DNA of 64,000 bases. Origin: Betaproteobacteria bacterium Ga0077526 (GTDB taxonomy: Bacteria > Pseudomonadota > Gammaproteobacteria > Burkholderiales > Ga0077523). Numbering within the stretch: the stretch's first letter is position 1; each line of letters begins with the position of its first letter. The notes below the pieces were generated by a model. That model saw only the letters and a program-made list of their open reading frames with translations. It was not told where the DNA came from and ran no database searches. Of this stretch, positions 18,028 through 28,700 are shown one piece after another. Location: NCBI GenBank assembly GCA_001464765.1, contig LNDV01000014.1, positions 1-64,000 of the forward strand. Direction: 5' to 3'. A program made the position numbers and the translations under genes.

Positions 18028-18128
18028 TTTCTCTTTACTCCACTCTAGGAAGCCCCGCTCGTCCTACGAGGGGCCGGGAAGACTAACGCCTGTCCGGAAA
18101 CCGGACAAGGCACCAGGTATAGAGACCG

Positions 18129-19295
18129 TCAGGCAGCCCGAAGGGCATCCACGATCGCCATCCTCGAAGCCTGCGCTGCCGGCAGCACACCGCCAAGGAA
18201 ACCCATGCCTACCGCGAACGTCATGGCGGCAAAGACGATGCCCGGCGTCAGGTCGAAGCTGAACGCCAGCTCCGCGAAAGACTGCCAATTGACCGTCGAG
18301 ATAGTGATGAGTTGCATGGTCGAAGCGCCTGCCACGCCGATGGCACCGCCGATCACGCCAAGCAGGAGGGACTCGAACAGGAACGCGAGGAGGATGCTCC
18401 CGCGCCGGAAACCCAGCGCCCGCAGCGTGCCGATTTCGGCCGTTCGGTTCGCCACTGACGCGTACATCGTGATCATCGCGCCGATGACTGCGCCGATCGA
18501 GAAGATGATCGAGAGCGTGAGGCCGAGGATGCGGATGAAGCGGGCCAGCGTCTCCGACTGCTCGGCGTAGAACACCGTCTCGCGTTTCGCCTCGAGCGTG
18601 AGCCTCTGATCGTCGGTCAGGGCCGCGGTGAAGGAATCGAACGCCGACGCATCGTTGAGGCGCACGAGCACGGAGGAGAACATGGACCGGCGGAACGCCT
18701 GGATCATCTGGTCGGCGTCGCCCCAGATCTCGGAATCGAACCCGCTGCGCCCGCCATCGAACAGGCCGACGATCGTCCACTCGCGCATGCCGAACCGCAG
18801 GCGCTCGCCCAGCGCGACGCCGGAGAATCGCTCCTCGATGCTGCGCCCCACGATGATCTCGGAACTGCCGGGACGAAACGTTCGCCCCTCGACGATCTTC
18901 ACCTGCGGTCTCAGCGTCAGGCCCGCGTCGCCCACGCCGCGGATCACGACGTTGGATGGCTTGCCCGACCCCTTCTTGCCGAGCGAGATCAGCACCACGA
19001 CCTCCTTCGACACGAGCGGCACACCGTCGGGGCCGAGCGCCACCTCGGGCCGGCTCTCCAGCACGGCGGCCTGGGTGCGATCGACCGCGCTCTGGACCTC
19101 GGTACCGGCCGCCCGCCGGATCACCAGCGCGTTGTCGTACGCGCCGGTGGACACCAGCGTCTGCCGGAGTCCCTGTTCCAGCATCAGTACCGTCGCGAAC
19201 ACGAACACGACGAGCGCCATGCCCCCGGCCGTGAGCGCCGTCGTCAGTTTGCGCGCCCAGAGATTGCGCAGGCTGTAGGAGATGGGAATGGCCAT
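18129..19295 (-). CDS. ABC transporter permease (MacB/FtsX type), second of two
   Basis: A protein of 388 residues. One N-terminal transmembrane segment (about 20-42), a large periplasmic domain, then three helices at the C-terminus (beginning near 270), as in FtsX/MacB permeases. The conserved ALGFRRGSIL motif before a helix matches the family. It is the last gene of a run with the adaptor, ATPase and the other permease, 18 bases after the first permease stop. Substrate unknown. A hairpin without a T run (TGTCCGG/CCGGACA, about 18092-18108) follows. Confidence 0.85.
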   Translation of the reverse strand: MAIPISYSLRNLWARKLTTALTAGGMALVVFVFATVLMLEQGLRQTLVSTGAYDNALVIRRAAGTEVQSAVDRTQAAVLESRPEVALGPDGVPLVSKEVVVLISLGKKGSGKPSNVVIRGVGDAGLTLRPQVKIVEGRTFRPGSSEIIVGRSIEERFSGVALGERLRFGMREWTIVGLFDGGRSGFDSEIWGDADQMIQAFRRSMFSSVLVRLNDASAFDSFTAALTDDQRLTLEAKRETVFYAEQSETLARFIRILGLTLSIIFSIGAVIGAMITMYASVANRTAEIGTLRALGFRRGSILLAFLFESLLLGVIGGAIGVAGASTMQLITISTVNWQSFAELAFSFDLTPGIVFAAMTFAVGMGFLGGVLPAAQASRMAIVDALRAA

Positions 19296-19313
19296 GGAGT
19301 CCGTCGCCGCCGT

Positions 19314-20468
19314 TCAGCCGACCGCGCGCAGGCCTTCGGCGATACGCACCCGGCTCGCCTTGATGGCGGGCACGATGGCCGCCACCACCGCGATGGTCGT
19401 GGCGCAGGCCGCCTGCAGCAGGACGGTTTCCGGCGAGACGTTGAACACCGGGAACAGCGATCCCATCGCCTGACCGAATTTCGCCGCCACCGGAAACGTG
19501 AGGGCGACGCCGAGGCTGCCGCCGATCGCCGCGATCATCAGCGACTCGCCGAACACGAGCGAGCCGATGCGACGCGGCAGGAACCCGAGCGCCTTCAGCG
19601 TCGCATACTCGGACAGCCGCTCGCGCGCGCTCATCGCCATCGTGTTGGCCATCACTGCCATGATGATGAAGATGACCAGATAGGACACCACGCGGATGGC
19701 GACCACGATGGCCTCGGTCATGGAGACGAAGCCGAGCTGGAATGCCTTTTCGGTCTCGGTGAGCGTCTCGGCGAGGGAGTTGCGAAATTGCTCGTCGATG
19801 CCCATCGACAATTCCGCCGCGCGCCCGGGATCGGCGATGTTGACAATGTAGACGCCGACCGTGTCCGCGCGGCGCGGCATCTGCCGTTTCACCGTCTCGT
19901 TGAGATACGCCCAGTGGAAGAAGAACTGGGAGGTGTCCGTCTTCGCGTCGCGCCCGTCGTAGATGGCCTCCACCTCGAACGCCCAGTTACCCGCATAGAT
20001 GGTCCCGCGCAACGGCACCACGTCGCCGACCTTCCAGCCATAGGTGTCGGCCAGCTTGCGCCCCACGATCGCGCCCTTGCGGTTGCGCATGAAGGACTTG
20101 TACTCCGCATCGCGGATCACGAACTCGGGGTACACGCGGAAGTACGACTCGCCGTCCACAGCAAACTGCGGGAAGAAGTTCTTCTCGGTGATGTACACGC
20201 CGCCGAACCAGTTGCTGGTCGTGATGTCGGTCACGCCGTCCACGCCGCGAAGCTTTTCGCGGTAGGTCGTGGGCAGCGGGAACACCAGAGAAATCGCATT
20301 GCGTGTGATGAGTCGCGTGGCCGAAGCGCCCTCCGCGCCGGCGTACCACGCATCGACCACCGTCGCGAGCAGTCCGAACGCGAGGATCGCCACCACGAGG
20401 CCCAGGACGGTGAGCGCGGTTCTCAGCTTGTGGCGCAGGGCGTTGCGCAGGACGAGTCGCAGAAACAC
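19314..20468 (-). CDS. ABC transporter permease (MacB/FtsX type), first of two
   Basis: A protein of 384 residues with the same layout as its neighbour: an N-terminal helix (about 17-38), a periplasmic domain to about 260, then three helices, with the ALGFLPRRIGSLVFGES motif. The ATG at 20468 lies three bases after the ATPase stop, so translation is likely coupled. The two permeases are distant paralogues and probably form a heterodimer. Confidence 0.85.
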   Translation of the reverse strand: MFLRLVLRNALRHKLRTALTVLGLVVAILAFGLLATVVDAWYAGAEGASATRLITRNAISLVFPLPTTYREKLRGVDGVTDITTSNWFGGVYITEKNFFPQFAVDGESYFRVYPEFVIRDAEYKSFMRNRKGAIVGRKLADTYGWKVGDVVPLRGTIYAGNWAFEVEAIYDGRDAKTDTSQFFFHWAYLNETVKRQMPRRADTVGVYIVNIADPGRAAELSMGIDEQFRNSLAETLTETEKAFQLGFVSMTEAIVVAIRVVSYLVIFIIMAVMANTMAMSARERLSEYATLKALGFLPRRIGSLVFGESLMIAAIGGSLGVALTFPVAAKFGQAMGSLFPVFNVSPETVLLQAACATTIAVVAAIVPAIKASRVRIAEGLRAVG

Positions 20469-20471
20469 GGT

Positions 20472-21155
20472 CTACGTCGCGCGCACGAGCGCGCCCTTCT
20501 CGAGATTGACGATGGAGTGCGCCCGCTCGGCCGCCCGCTGGTCGTGGGTGACCATGATGATGGTCTTGCCGAGTTCACTGTTGAGGCGCCCGATCAGGTC
20601 CAGGATCTCGCCTGCCGAGACGCGATCGAGATCGCCGGTGGGCTCGTCGGCCACCAGCAGCGTCGGGTCCGTGATGATCGCCCGGGCGATGGCGACGCGC
20701 TGCTGCTGTCCGCCCGAGAGCTCCGAGGGGTAGTGCTTCACGCGGTCCGACAGGCCGACCATCGACAGGGCGAGTTCCGCCCGCTCGCGCCGCTCCCGCC
20801 GACCGAGCGAGGTGAGCACCAGCGGGAGTTCCACGTTCTCCAGCGCAGTGAGGACGGGCAGCAGGTTGTAGAACTGGAAGATGAAGCCCACGTGACTCGC
20901 CCGCCACCGGGCGAGGTCCGACTCGCCGAGCCGCGTGATGTCGACGCCCTCCACCTCGAGCGTGCCGCGATCCGGCTTGTCGATGCCGGCGATCAGATTG
21001 AGCAGCGTGCTCTTGCCCGAGCCCGACGGTCCCATCAGCGCGAGGAAGTCGCCGCTGCGGATGTCGAGGTCCAGGTCCTCGAGAACCGGCACGGACTGCC
21101 CGCCGCGCCGGTAGGACTTGGCCAGACCGCGGATCCGGACGATGACGTCGGTCAC
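20472..21155 (-). CDS. ABC transporter ATPase (MacB/LolD type)
   Basis: A protein of 227 residues with Walker [12 protein letters not shown]-loop FIFQFYNL, signature [14 protein letters not shown], Walker [13 protein letters not shown] and switch His (MVTHDQ). The TGDLD sequence and the short length mark the LolD/MacB family. It provides energy to the two FtsX-type permeases and acts with the HlyD-like adaptor 16 bases upstream. Confidence 0.92.
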   Translation of the reverse strand: MTDVIVRIRGLAKSYRRGGQSVPVLEDLDLDIRSGDFLALMGPSGSGKSTLLNLIAGIDKPDRGTLEVEGVDITRLGESDLARWRASHVGFIFQFYNLLPVLTALENVELPLVLTSLGRRERRERAELALSMVGLSDRVKHYPSELSGGQQQRVAIARAIITDPTLLVADEPTGDLDRVSAGEILDLIGRLNSELGKTIIMVTHDQRAAERAHSIVNLEKGALVRAT

Positions 21156-21171
21156 GATGGCAGCAGCGCGG

Positions 21172-22401
21172 CTACTTGCCCGCAGCCTTCACGCGGACGC
21201 CGTCCACGATCTTGGGCCCGGGACGCAGCACCACCTTGTCGCCGGGACTGAGTCCCGACGCGACCTCGACCAGGTCGCCGAGCTTGCCGCCGATTCTCAC
21301 GGGCGTCGCCCGCGCGAGGCCATCCCTGACCACGAACACGGCATCTCCGTCCGTCCGCTTCACGACGGCGTCCGGATTGACCGCGGTGCGGGCCTGCCGA
21401 TCCGCATCGGTGACCGGCTGCGAGAGGAACGTGACCTTCGCGCTCATTTCCGGCAGCACCGCAGCGTCGAGCGCCTCGAAGCGGATCTTCGTCATCACGG
21501 TGGCCTTCGCACGGTCCACCGTGGGCACCATGCGCGAGACCGTGCCGCCGAACCGGCGCTCGGGCAGCGCATCGAGATGGATCTCCACGGGCTGGTCGAC
21601 GCGTACCTTCGACAGATTCGATTCGGACACATCGGCCTCGACCTCGAGGGTCGCCATGTCGGCCATGGTGACGACGGCGCCCTTGGCGTCCAGCGCGGAG
21701 GAGAACGGCGTGACGACATCGCCCACGTTAGCGCTCTTGGTGAGCACCACACCGTCGAACGGGGCGCGGATCAGCGTCTGCTCCACGCTGACGTCCGCCG
21801 CGCGCACATTGGCCTGCGCGACCGAGATGGAGGCCTCCAGAGAACGCGCCGCGGCTGCGGCCTTGTCGACCCGGGCCACCGCCTGATCGTGGACGGCTTC
21901 GGACACGAACTTCTGGCGCAGGAGATCGAGGGAGCGGCCGGCCTCGCGGCGCGCTTCGGCGAGTTCCACGCGGGCCTGCTCCAGGTTGGCGCGGGCCACC
22001 TGGAGACTGGCACGGGTCTGGTCCCGCGCGGCGGAGACGTCGGTGTTCTCCAGGCGCGCGATGACATCGCCCTTGCGGACGCGGCTGCCTTCCTGCACCC
22101 CGAGCCACTCCAGCCGCCCCGTCGCCTTGGAGGCCACTGCAGCCTTGCGCTGTGCGACGACGTAGCCGGTCGAGGTGAGCACGGCATGATTCTGGAACGG
22201 GAAGGCCGTCGTGACGGTCGCCTGCTCGATCTCGACAGGCGCATTGCGGAATCGCTGGTAGCCCCAGAGCCCGGCCGCCGCGACGGCGGCGACCAGGACC
22301 ACCGGCAGGAACAATCGTCGCGCCCGGCCGCGCCGGCCGACGGCAAGCTCGCCGTCCGGGGCGCGGGAGAGCCTGAGTTTCGAGAGATCCGGTTGCGACA
22401 A
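21172..22401 (-). CDS. HlyD/MacA-type periplasmic adaptor protein
   Basis: A protein of 409 residues. One N-terminal membrane segment (about 30-47) anchors it. A lipoyl-like half (GYVVAQRKAAVASKATGRLEWL) leads into a coiled-coil hairpin rich in Ala, Arg and Glu (about 115-195), the second lipoyl half (IRAPFDGVVL), a beta-barrel and a membrane-proximal domain. This is the MacA layout and, with the downstream ATPase and permeases, gives a MacAB-like efflux complex. It would need an outer membrane TolC, not found in the window. Its start lies 28 bases after the amt stop. Confidence 0.88.
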   Translation of the reverse strand: MSQPDLSKLRLSRAPDGELAVGRRGRARRLFLPVVLVAAVAAAGLWGYQRFRNAPVEIEQATVTTAFPFQNHAVLTSTGYVVAQRKAAVASKATGRLEWLGVQEGSRVRKGDVIARLENTDVSAARDQTRASLQVARANLEQARVELAEARREAGRSLDLLRQKFVSEAVHDQAVARVDKAAAAARSLEASISVAQANVRAADVSVEQTLIRAPFDGVVLTKSANVGDVVTPFSSALDAKGAVVTMADMATLEVEADVSESNLSKVRVDQPVEIHLDALPERRFGGTVSRMVPTVDRAKATVMTKIRFEALDAAVLPEMSAKVTFLSQPVTDADRQARTAVNPDAVVKRTDGDAVFVVRDGLARATPVRIGGKLGDLVEVASGLSPGDKVVLRPGPKIVDGVRVKAAGK

Positions 22402-22429
22402 GAAACTGCTCCGTAGAGGGACTGCCAGG

Positions 22430-23629
22430 CTACAGCACGGGGTCGCGCTCCGGCGTGGCCGAGATCTTGTGGATGCTCAAGTCAGCCCCGTTGAACTCCG
22501 ACTCGGGGTCCAGCCGGATGCCGACGACAGCCTTGAGCCCTCCGTAGACAAGGGCGCCGCCAACAAGTGCCACGACGATGCCGAGTCCGGTGCCCACCGC
22601 CTGTCCGGCGAGACTCACCCCGCCCAGACCGCCGAGTGCCTTCGCTCCGAAGATGCCCGCGGCAATTCCGCCCCAGGCACCGCACAGGCCGTGCAGCGGC
22701 CAGACGCCCAGCACGTCATCGATCTTCCACCGGTTCTGCACGACCGGAAAGAGAATCACGAACAATGCGCCGGCGATACCGCCGGTCACCAGGGCCCCCA
22801 ACGGGTGCATGAGATCGGAACCGGCACAGACCGCCACCAGGCCGGCCAGCGGCCCGTTGTGCACGAAGCCGGGGTCGTTCTTGCCGACGACCAGCGCGAC
22901 GAGGGTGCCACCCGCCATCGCCATCAGGGAGTTCACGGCAACGAGGCCGCTGATCTTGTCGAGGGTCTGGGCCGACATCACGTTGAACCCGAACCAGCCG
23001 ACGGTCAGGATCCAGGCACCGAGCGCCAGAAAGGGGATGCTCGAGGGGGGATGGGAGGCGATGCCGCCATCCTTGTGATAGCGCCCGCGCCGCGCCCCGA
23101 GGAGCACCACCGCCACGAGCCCGATCCAGCCGCCGACCGCATGGACCACGACGGAGCCCGCAAAGTCATGGAAGGCGAATCCGAAGGTCCCGGTGACCCA
23201 GTCCTGGAAGCCGAACCGGTTGTTCCAGGCCATGCCCTCGAACAGGGGGTACACGAGGCCGACGATCAGCGCCGTCGCGGCGAGCTGGGGATAGAACCGG
23301 GCGCGCTCCGCGATGCCGCCGGACACGATCGCCGGGATCGCCGCCGCAAAAGTCAGCAGGAAGAAGAACTTGGTGAGCTCGTAGCCACTGCCTGCCACGA
23401 GCTGGTCGGCCCCGGTCAGGAAGCCGGCGCCGTAGGCCACGCCGTAGCCCACGAAAAAGTAGGCGATCGTGGAGGCGCTGAAGTCTGTCAGGATCTTCAC
23501 CAGGGCATTCACCTGGTTCTTTCCCCGGACGGTACCCAGCTCCAGGAAGGCGAAGCCGGAGTGCATGGCCAGGACCATGATGGCCCCCAGCAGGACGAAC
23601 AGGACGTCGGTGTGGCGAGCGGTTTCCAC
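22430..23629 (-). CDS. amt: Ammonium transporter (Amt/MEP/Rh family)
   Basis: A protein of 399 residues with about eleven transmembrane segments. The start is GTG at 23629 with GGAG about 9 bases upstream. Motifs include AMHSGFAFLELGTVRGKN, FHDFAGSVVVHAVGG (pore His) and PLHGLCGAWGG (second pore His). It moves ammonium across the inner membrane. No glnK gene is adjacent, although amt is usually coupled to one. The next gene is a MacA-like adaptor, 28 bases on in the same direction, which is an unusual partner. Confidence 0.93.
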   Translation of the reverse strand: METARHTDVLFVLLGAIMVLAMHSGFAFLELGTVRGKNQVNALVKILTDFSASTIAYFFVGYGVAYGAGFLTGADQLVAGSGYELTKFFFLLTFAAAIPAIVSGGIAERARFYPQLAATALIVGLVYPLFEGMAWNNRFGFQDWVTGTFGFAFHDFAGSVVVHAVGGWIGLVAVVLLGARRGRYHKDGGIASHPPSSIPFLALGAWILTVGWFGFNVMSAQTLDKISGLVAVNSLMAMAGGTLVALVVGKNDPGFVHNGPLAGLVAVCAGSDLMHPLGALVTGGIAGALFVILFPVVQNRWKIDDVLGVWPLHGLCGAWGGIAAGIFGAKALGGLGGVSLAGQAVGTGLGIVVALVGGALVYGGLKAVVGIRLDPESEFNGADLSIHKISATPERDPVL

Positions 23630-23959
23630 GAGATGTGCTCCGAGACGGTTATCGTTTTCTGGGTGTCGGGGCCCTGTCGTGGGCCCTCGTATCGCGCCCG
23701 GCGGTCGGGCCCGGGCGGCGCGTATGATGCCCGAAGGAAGCGCCGCAGCGTCGGCGCGCGTTCACGGCCACCGGATCCGGCCCGGAATCGTGCGGATGTG
23801 GGGGCGAAACGACGGCGGCGGCCCCCGGTGGCGACCCGCGGCCGGTCCGTCGCAGGCGTCTGGCCGATGACGCTGAAATTTCCCCTAAACCCTACCGGGG
23901 AACTGGCCGATATTGGCCGATGAGATAATTCCATACGAATAAGGAGCCTCTCACCGCCC
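23630..23959. other. Divergent spacer between amt and the PilB-like gene
   Basis: A 330-base spacer between genes read in opposite directions, so it should contain both promoters. TGGCCGATGA appears at 23861-23870 and 23914-23923, and TGGCCGAT at 23904-23911; the last two are spaced ten bases apart (one helical turn) and the first lies about four turns away. GATAAT near 23924-23929 could be a -10 element for the PilB-like gene. No gene is supported here. Confidence 0.45.
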
Positions 23960-25774
23960 ATGGACACGCCCGCGCCCGCCAGGGCTGACCCCGCAGCCAA
24001 TCGCAAGCTCGAACTGGACGCCATCGTGGCCGATCTGGTCCGCGACGGCCTCGCCACCCAGGAGCAGGCTGCCGAACTGCTCGGCAAGCAGGTCGCCCGG
24101 CGCACCCCGGTCCACCCGCTCGTCATGCTGGCCGACCAGAAGTGGCCGGACCCCCGCTCGCCCAAGAAGCTGCTGCACCTCGAGGCGCTGACCGAGTGGC
24201 TGGCCGGCAAGGTCGGCCTGCCGTACCTGCACATCGACCCCTTCAAGATCGACTTCGCCGCCGTCACCAAGGTGATGTCGAACGCCTACGCGAGCCGCTT
24301 CAAGATCCTGCCGGTCCAGGTCACGAACAAGGAATGCGTGATCGCGACGGCCGAACCGTTCCTCCGCGAATGGGAAGCCGAGCTCAGCCGGGCGCTGCGA
24401 CTCGAAATCCGCCGGGTGCTGGCCAATCCGCGCGACATCGAGGCCTATCTGGTCGAGTTCTACAACCTCGCCCGCTCGGTCCAGGGGGCGCAGCAGCAGA
24501 AGAAGACCGAGTTCAACGACATCACCAACTTCGAACAGTTGGTGCAGCTGGGCAGCCGCGGTCAGGTCGACGCGAACGACCGCCACATCGTCCACATCGT
24601 GGACTGGATCTTCCAGTACGCCTTCGAGCAGCGGGCGAGCGACATCCATATGGAGCCCCGCCGGGACATCGGCAACGTCCGCTTCCGCATCGACGGCGTG
24701 CTGCATCAGGTCTATCAGATCCCGACGCCGGTCATGGCGGCCATGACGAGCCGCATCAAGATCCTGGGGCGCATGGACGTGGTCGAAAAGCGCCGTCCGC
24801 AGGACGGCCGCATCAAGACCGTAACGCCGGACGGCTCCGAAGTCGAACTGCGCCTTTCCACGATGCCCACCGCCTTCGGCGAGAAGCTGGTCATGCGGAT
24901 CTTCAACCCCGACGTCATCGTCAAGGACTACCGCGAACTGGGCTTCTCGGAGGACGACCAGACGCGCTGGTCGCAGATGACGACTCATCCGCACGGCATC
25001 GTCCTGGTGACGGGCCCCACGGGCTCGGGCAAGACGACGACGCTCTACTCGACGCTGAAGCTGCTCTCCACGCCCGACGTGAACGTCTGCACCATCGAGG
25101 ACCCGATCGAGATGGTCGAACCCTCGTTCAACCAGATGCAGGTCCAGCACTCCATCGGGCTCGATTTCGCGTCGGGCGTGCGCACGCTCCTGCGGCAGGA
25201 CCCGGACATCATCATGGTGGGTGAGATCCGCGATCTTGAAACGGCGGAGATGGCCATCCAGGCCGCCCTCACCGGCCACCTTGTGCTGTCCACTCTGCAC
25301 ACCAACGATGCCCCGGCGGCCATGACCCGGCTGCTCGACATCGGCGTGCCGCCCTATCTGCTGCACTCGACCATCCTGGGCGTCATGGCCCAGCGTCTGG
25401 TCCGGACCCTCTGCCCCCATTGCCGCGAGCCGGGCCCCATCGAGGACGACATATGGAGCGGCTTCATCGCCCCCTGGAAGGCCGAAAAGCCGAAGCAGGT
25501 CTATTACGCGCGCGGCTGCCTCGAATGCCGCATGACCGGCTACATGGGCCGGGTGGGCATCTACGAGATCATGATGATGACGCCCTCGCAGCGGAGCTTC
25601 ATCACGGCCACCGCGGACCTCGGTGACGTGCGCGATCAGGCCTACCGCGATGGCATGAAGCCCCTGCGGATCAGTGGCGCTCTCAAGGTGGCGCAGGGCG
25701 TGACAACGCTCGAAGAAGTGCTCAAGGCGGCGCCGCCGCTTGCCGACGATCGGCGCCGACGGGAGGGAAAGTAG
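23960..25774 (+). CDS. PilB/GspE/MshE-family assembly ATPase
   Basis: A protein of 604 residues. An N-terminal domain (about 1-160), then a bipartite ATPase with Walker A GPTGSGKTTT (352-361), an Asp box and GEIRD Walker B region, a His box (STLHTND) and a zinc-type CPHC/CLEC cysteine pair. This is the AAA motor of type IV pilus or type II secretion systems. No other pilus or secretion gene is adjacent, which makes the pairing with the next gene notable: the next ORF, a c-di-GMP enzyme, starts three bases after this stop. MshE-like ATPases bind c-di-GMP through their N-terminus; the pattern here matches only partly, so binding is speculative. Confidence 0.9.
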   Translation: MDTPAPARADPAANRKLELDAIVADLVRDGLATQEQAAELLGKQVARRTPVHPLVMLADQKWPDPRSPKKLLHLEALTEWLAGKVGLPYLHIDPFKIDFAAVTKVMSNAYASRFKILPVQVTNKECVIATAEPFLREWEAELSRALRLEIRRVLANPRDIEAYLVEFYNLARSVQGAQQQKKTEFNDITNFEQLVQLGSRGQVDANDRHIVHIVDWIFQYAFEQRASDIHMEPRRDIGNVRFRIDGVLHQVYQIPTPVMAAMTSRIKILGRMDVVEKRRPQDGRIKTVTPDGSEVELRLSTMPTAFGEKLVMRIFNPDVIVKDYRELGFSEDDQTRWSQMTTHPHGIVLVTGPTGSGKTTTLYSTLKLLSTPDVNVCTIEDPIEMVEPSFNQMQVQHSIGLDFASGVRTLLRQDPDIIMVGEIRDLETAEMAIQAALTGHLVLSTLHTNDAPAAMTRLLDIGVPPYLLHSTILGVMAQRLVRTLCPHCREPGPIEDDIWSGFIAPWKAEKPKQVYYARGCLECRMTGYMGRVGIYEIMMMTPSQRSFITATADLGDVRDQAYRDGMKPLRISGALKVAQGVTTLEEVLKAAPPLADDRRRREGK

Positions 25775-25777
25775 ACG

Positions 25778-28700
25778 ATGACGGTTCCGGACTTCCTGCA
25801 CCTCTATCGCAAGCCCCTCGGCGCGGCGGCCGTCGCCGCGCTGTACTTCGCCGCCGCCGTCCTGAGCAGCCTGTTCACCAGCGAGGCAGGGCTCGCGGCC
25901 ACGTTGTGGCCAGCCTCGGGCGTCGCGATGGTGGGCCTCCTCGTGCTGCGTCGCGCAGGGCTCTTCGGCGTGGCCGGCGGCGCGACCGCCGCAGCCCTCT
26001 ACAGCGGCGCGGGCGGTGCCGCGACCTTCATCCTCGCGACCGGCTGCGTCGCGGAGGCCGTTGCCGCCTGCATGATCTGGCATCGCCTGGGACTGCATTC
26101 GCGCATGCTGAGAATGCGCGATGCGCTCGGGCTGGCGTTCGGATGTGCCCTGGTGGCGCCCCTGCCCGCATCGCTGGCCACCGCGTTCGTCGGGATGCTC
26201 GGTGCCGGTACGCAGACGCCCTTCGAACTCCTCAAGCTTGCCAGCCACACCTGGATGGCGCACAGCCTGGGCATTCTCGCAACCGTGCCCGCGCTGCTCG
26301 CCCTGCGCGGCAAGCCACCCGGCGTGCGTGCGACGAAGCGCCGGCTCGCCGTATCGCTGCTGGCACTGCATGCGGGCCTCACGACCCTCGCGTTCCAGGG
26401 TCGCTTCATGGACTCGATCGGCGAAGCCACGATCGCCTATCTGGTCCTGCCGGTGATGGTCTGGATCGCGCTCTCCTGTGGCACGCGATCCGTCGCGGCC
26501 AGCATCTTCGTACTCGTCGCCGCCGGGACCTGGAGCTTCACCCGGGGCACCGGCGCGCTGACGGTGGATCTCACGAACGACTACCGGGCGCATCTGCTGA
26601 TGTTCACGGCACTCGCCGTGGCCTCCGTCACCACCTTGCTGGTAAGCGCTGTCGCCATGGAGCGGCGCGCCACCGCGGGCAAGCTCCGCAGCAGTCTGGA
26701 CCGGTTCGTGGCGCTGGCCTCGCTGTCCGCCGACTGGTACTGGGAGCAGAACGAAACAGGCGCGCTCACCGTGGCCTCCGGCCGTGCCATCGAGGAAGGC
26801 CGGATCGATGTGCAGCGCCTGCTGGGCCCGACCGGCACCCAACTCGCGGAGCGGGTGAGCGCGGCGGACCGGGAGCGCTTCGAAGCGGCCCTCGCGGCAC
26901 GACGACCGTTTCGTGACATCGCGCTGCCGAGCATCGATGCGCGGGGCGCCCCCATCCAGCTGGCGCTGAGCGGCGAACCGATGCGCGCCGACGACGGCAA
27001 GTTCCTCGGCTACCGTGGCGTGGCGCGCGACGTCACCCTGCAACACATGGCCGAGGAGAAGATCGCGCAGTCGCGGCGCTTCCTCGAGTCGCTGATCGAG
27101 GCCATCCCGAACCCGGTGCTGGTGAAGGACATGCAGCACCGGTACATCGCGGTGAACCACGCCTTCGAGAGTTTCTTCCGGCGCCCGCGCGCGGAGATCC
27201 TGGGCCGTACCGACCACGACTTCTTCGAGCCCGAGCAGGCAGCCTTCTTCCTCGAGACGGACTCGCGCGCCATTTCCGGCGATCGCACCGTGCAGTACGA
27301 ACAGCCGTACACCCTGAACGGGCACACCACCTGGATGATGACCCGCAAGTCGGGTCTCACGGCGCCCGACGGCAGCCGCATGGTGGTGCTCCTGCTCACC
27401 GACATTTCCGCCCGCCGTGAAGCGGAGGAGAAACTGCGGGAAAGTGAACAGCGGTTCCGCAGCCTCACGGAACTGTCGGCGGACTGGTACTGGGAACAGG
27501 ACGCGGACTACCGCTTCACGTACGTATCGCCGACTGCGCTGCACGGGCTGCTGTCCGCCAGCGACGAGGTCATCGGCAAGACCCGCTTCGAGGCCGACTT
27601 CGAATGGGAATCCGATCAGACCCGCGAGGATCATCGCCGCGCGCTGGCTGCACGTCAGCCCTTCCGCGATCTCATGCTGCGTGCGCGGCGCTCCGGCCGC
27701 TGGGGCCTCACCAGCGGTGAACCGGTCTTCGGTCAGGACGGCAGCTTTCTCGGCTACCGGGGAATCGGCCGCGACGTCACCGAACTCAAGCGCGTGGAGC
27801 GTCAGTTGCGCGAGAGCGAGAGCCGCTTCCGCGACTTCGCGGAGGCCGCGAGCGAGTTCGTGTGGGAGTGCGATGCTCAGGGCCGCTATACGTATCTCTC
27901 CCCGAAGGTACGGGACCTCCTCGGCTATACCCACACCGAACTCGTCGGCCGGCAGATGCGCGATCTCATGCCTGCGGGCGAAGGCGAGCGCGCCGAACGC
28001 TGGCTCGCAGAGAACACGCGCGAGGATGGCAGTTATCGCGAGTTCGAACACCGTCTCGCCACCCGGTCAGGCAATGTCGTGTGGGTGACCGTGAACGCGG
28101 TCTCCGTCCGCGGCGAGTCCGGCGAGATCGTCGGCCACCGCGGTACCGTGCGTGATGTCACCGACCGCAAGCAGGCGGAGGAACGCATCAGCCATCTCGC
28201 GACCCGGGATCCGCTGACAGGCCTGCCCAACCGGCTGCTGCTGCACGACCGCCTCGACCAGGGTCTGGTGAACGCCCGCCGCAGCCGCCAATCGCTCGCG
28301 CTGATGTTCATCGACCTGGATCGCTTCAAGAACATCAACGATTCCCTGGGCCACGACGTCGGCGACCTGCTGCTGAAGGAGGTGGCCGAGCGCATGCAGG
28401 GCTGCCTGCGCAAGGGCGACACGCTCTCGCGCCTGGGCGGGGACGAGTTCGTCGTCACGGTGGAAGGCCTGCAGCACGCGGAGGACGCCGCGCAGGTCGC
28501 GCGGAAGATTCTCGCGGCCCTCGGCCGCCCGATGGACATCGCGGGACACACCCTCACCACCTCGTGCTCCGTGGGCATCAGCATCTTCCCGTCCGACGCG
28601 GAAGATGCGGCGACGCTCATGAAGAACGCGGACACCGCGATGTATCACGCCAAGGAGAAGGGACGACGGAACTACCAGTTCTTCTCGCGCGAGATGAACA

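Noticed and set aside
18092..18108. Terminator after the last permease gene
   Set aside because: A TGTCCGG/CCGGACA hairpin is present, but there is no T run on the minus strand, so I do not call it a terminator.
23951..28051. A 1366-codon open frame antisense to the PilB-like and GGDEF-EAL genes
   Set aside because: High-GC coding DNA often gives long open antisense frames; the plus-strand genes have clear domains and the antisense has no recognisable domain.
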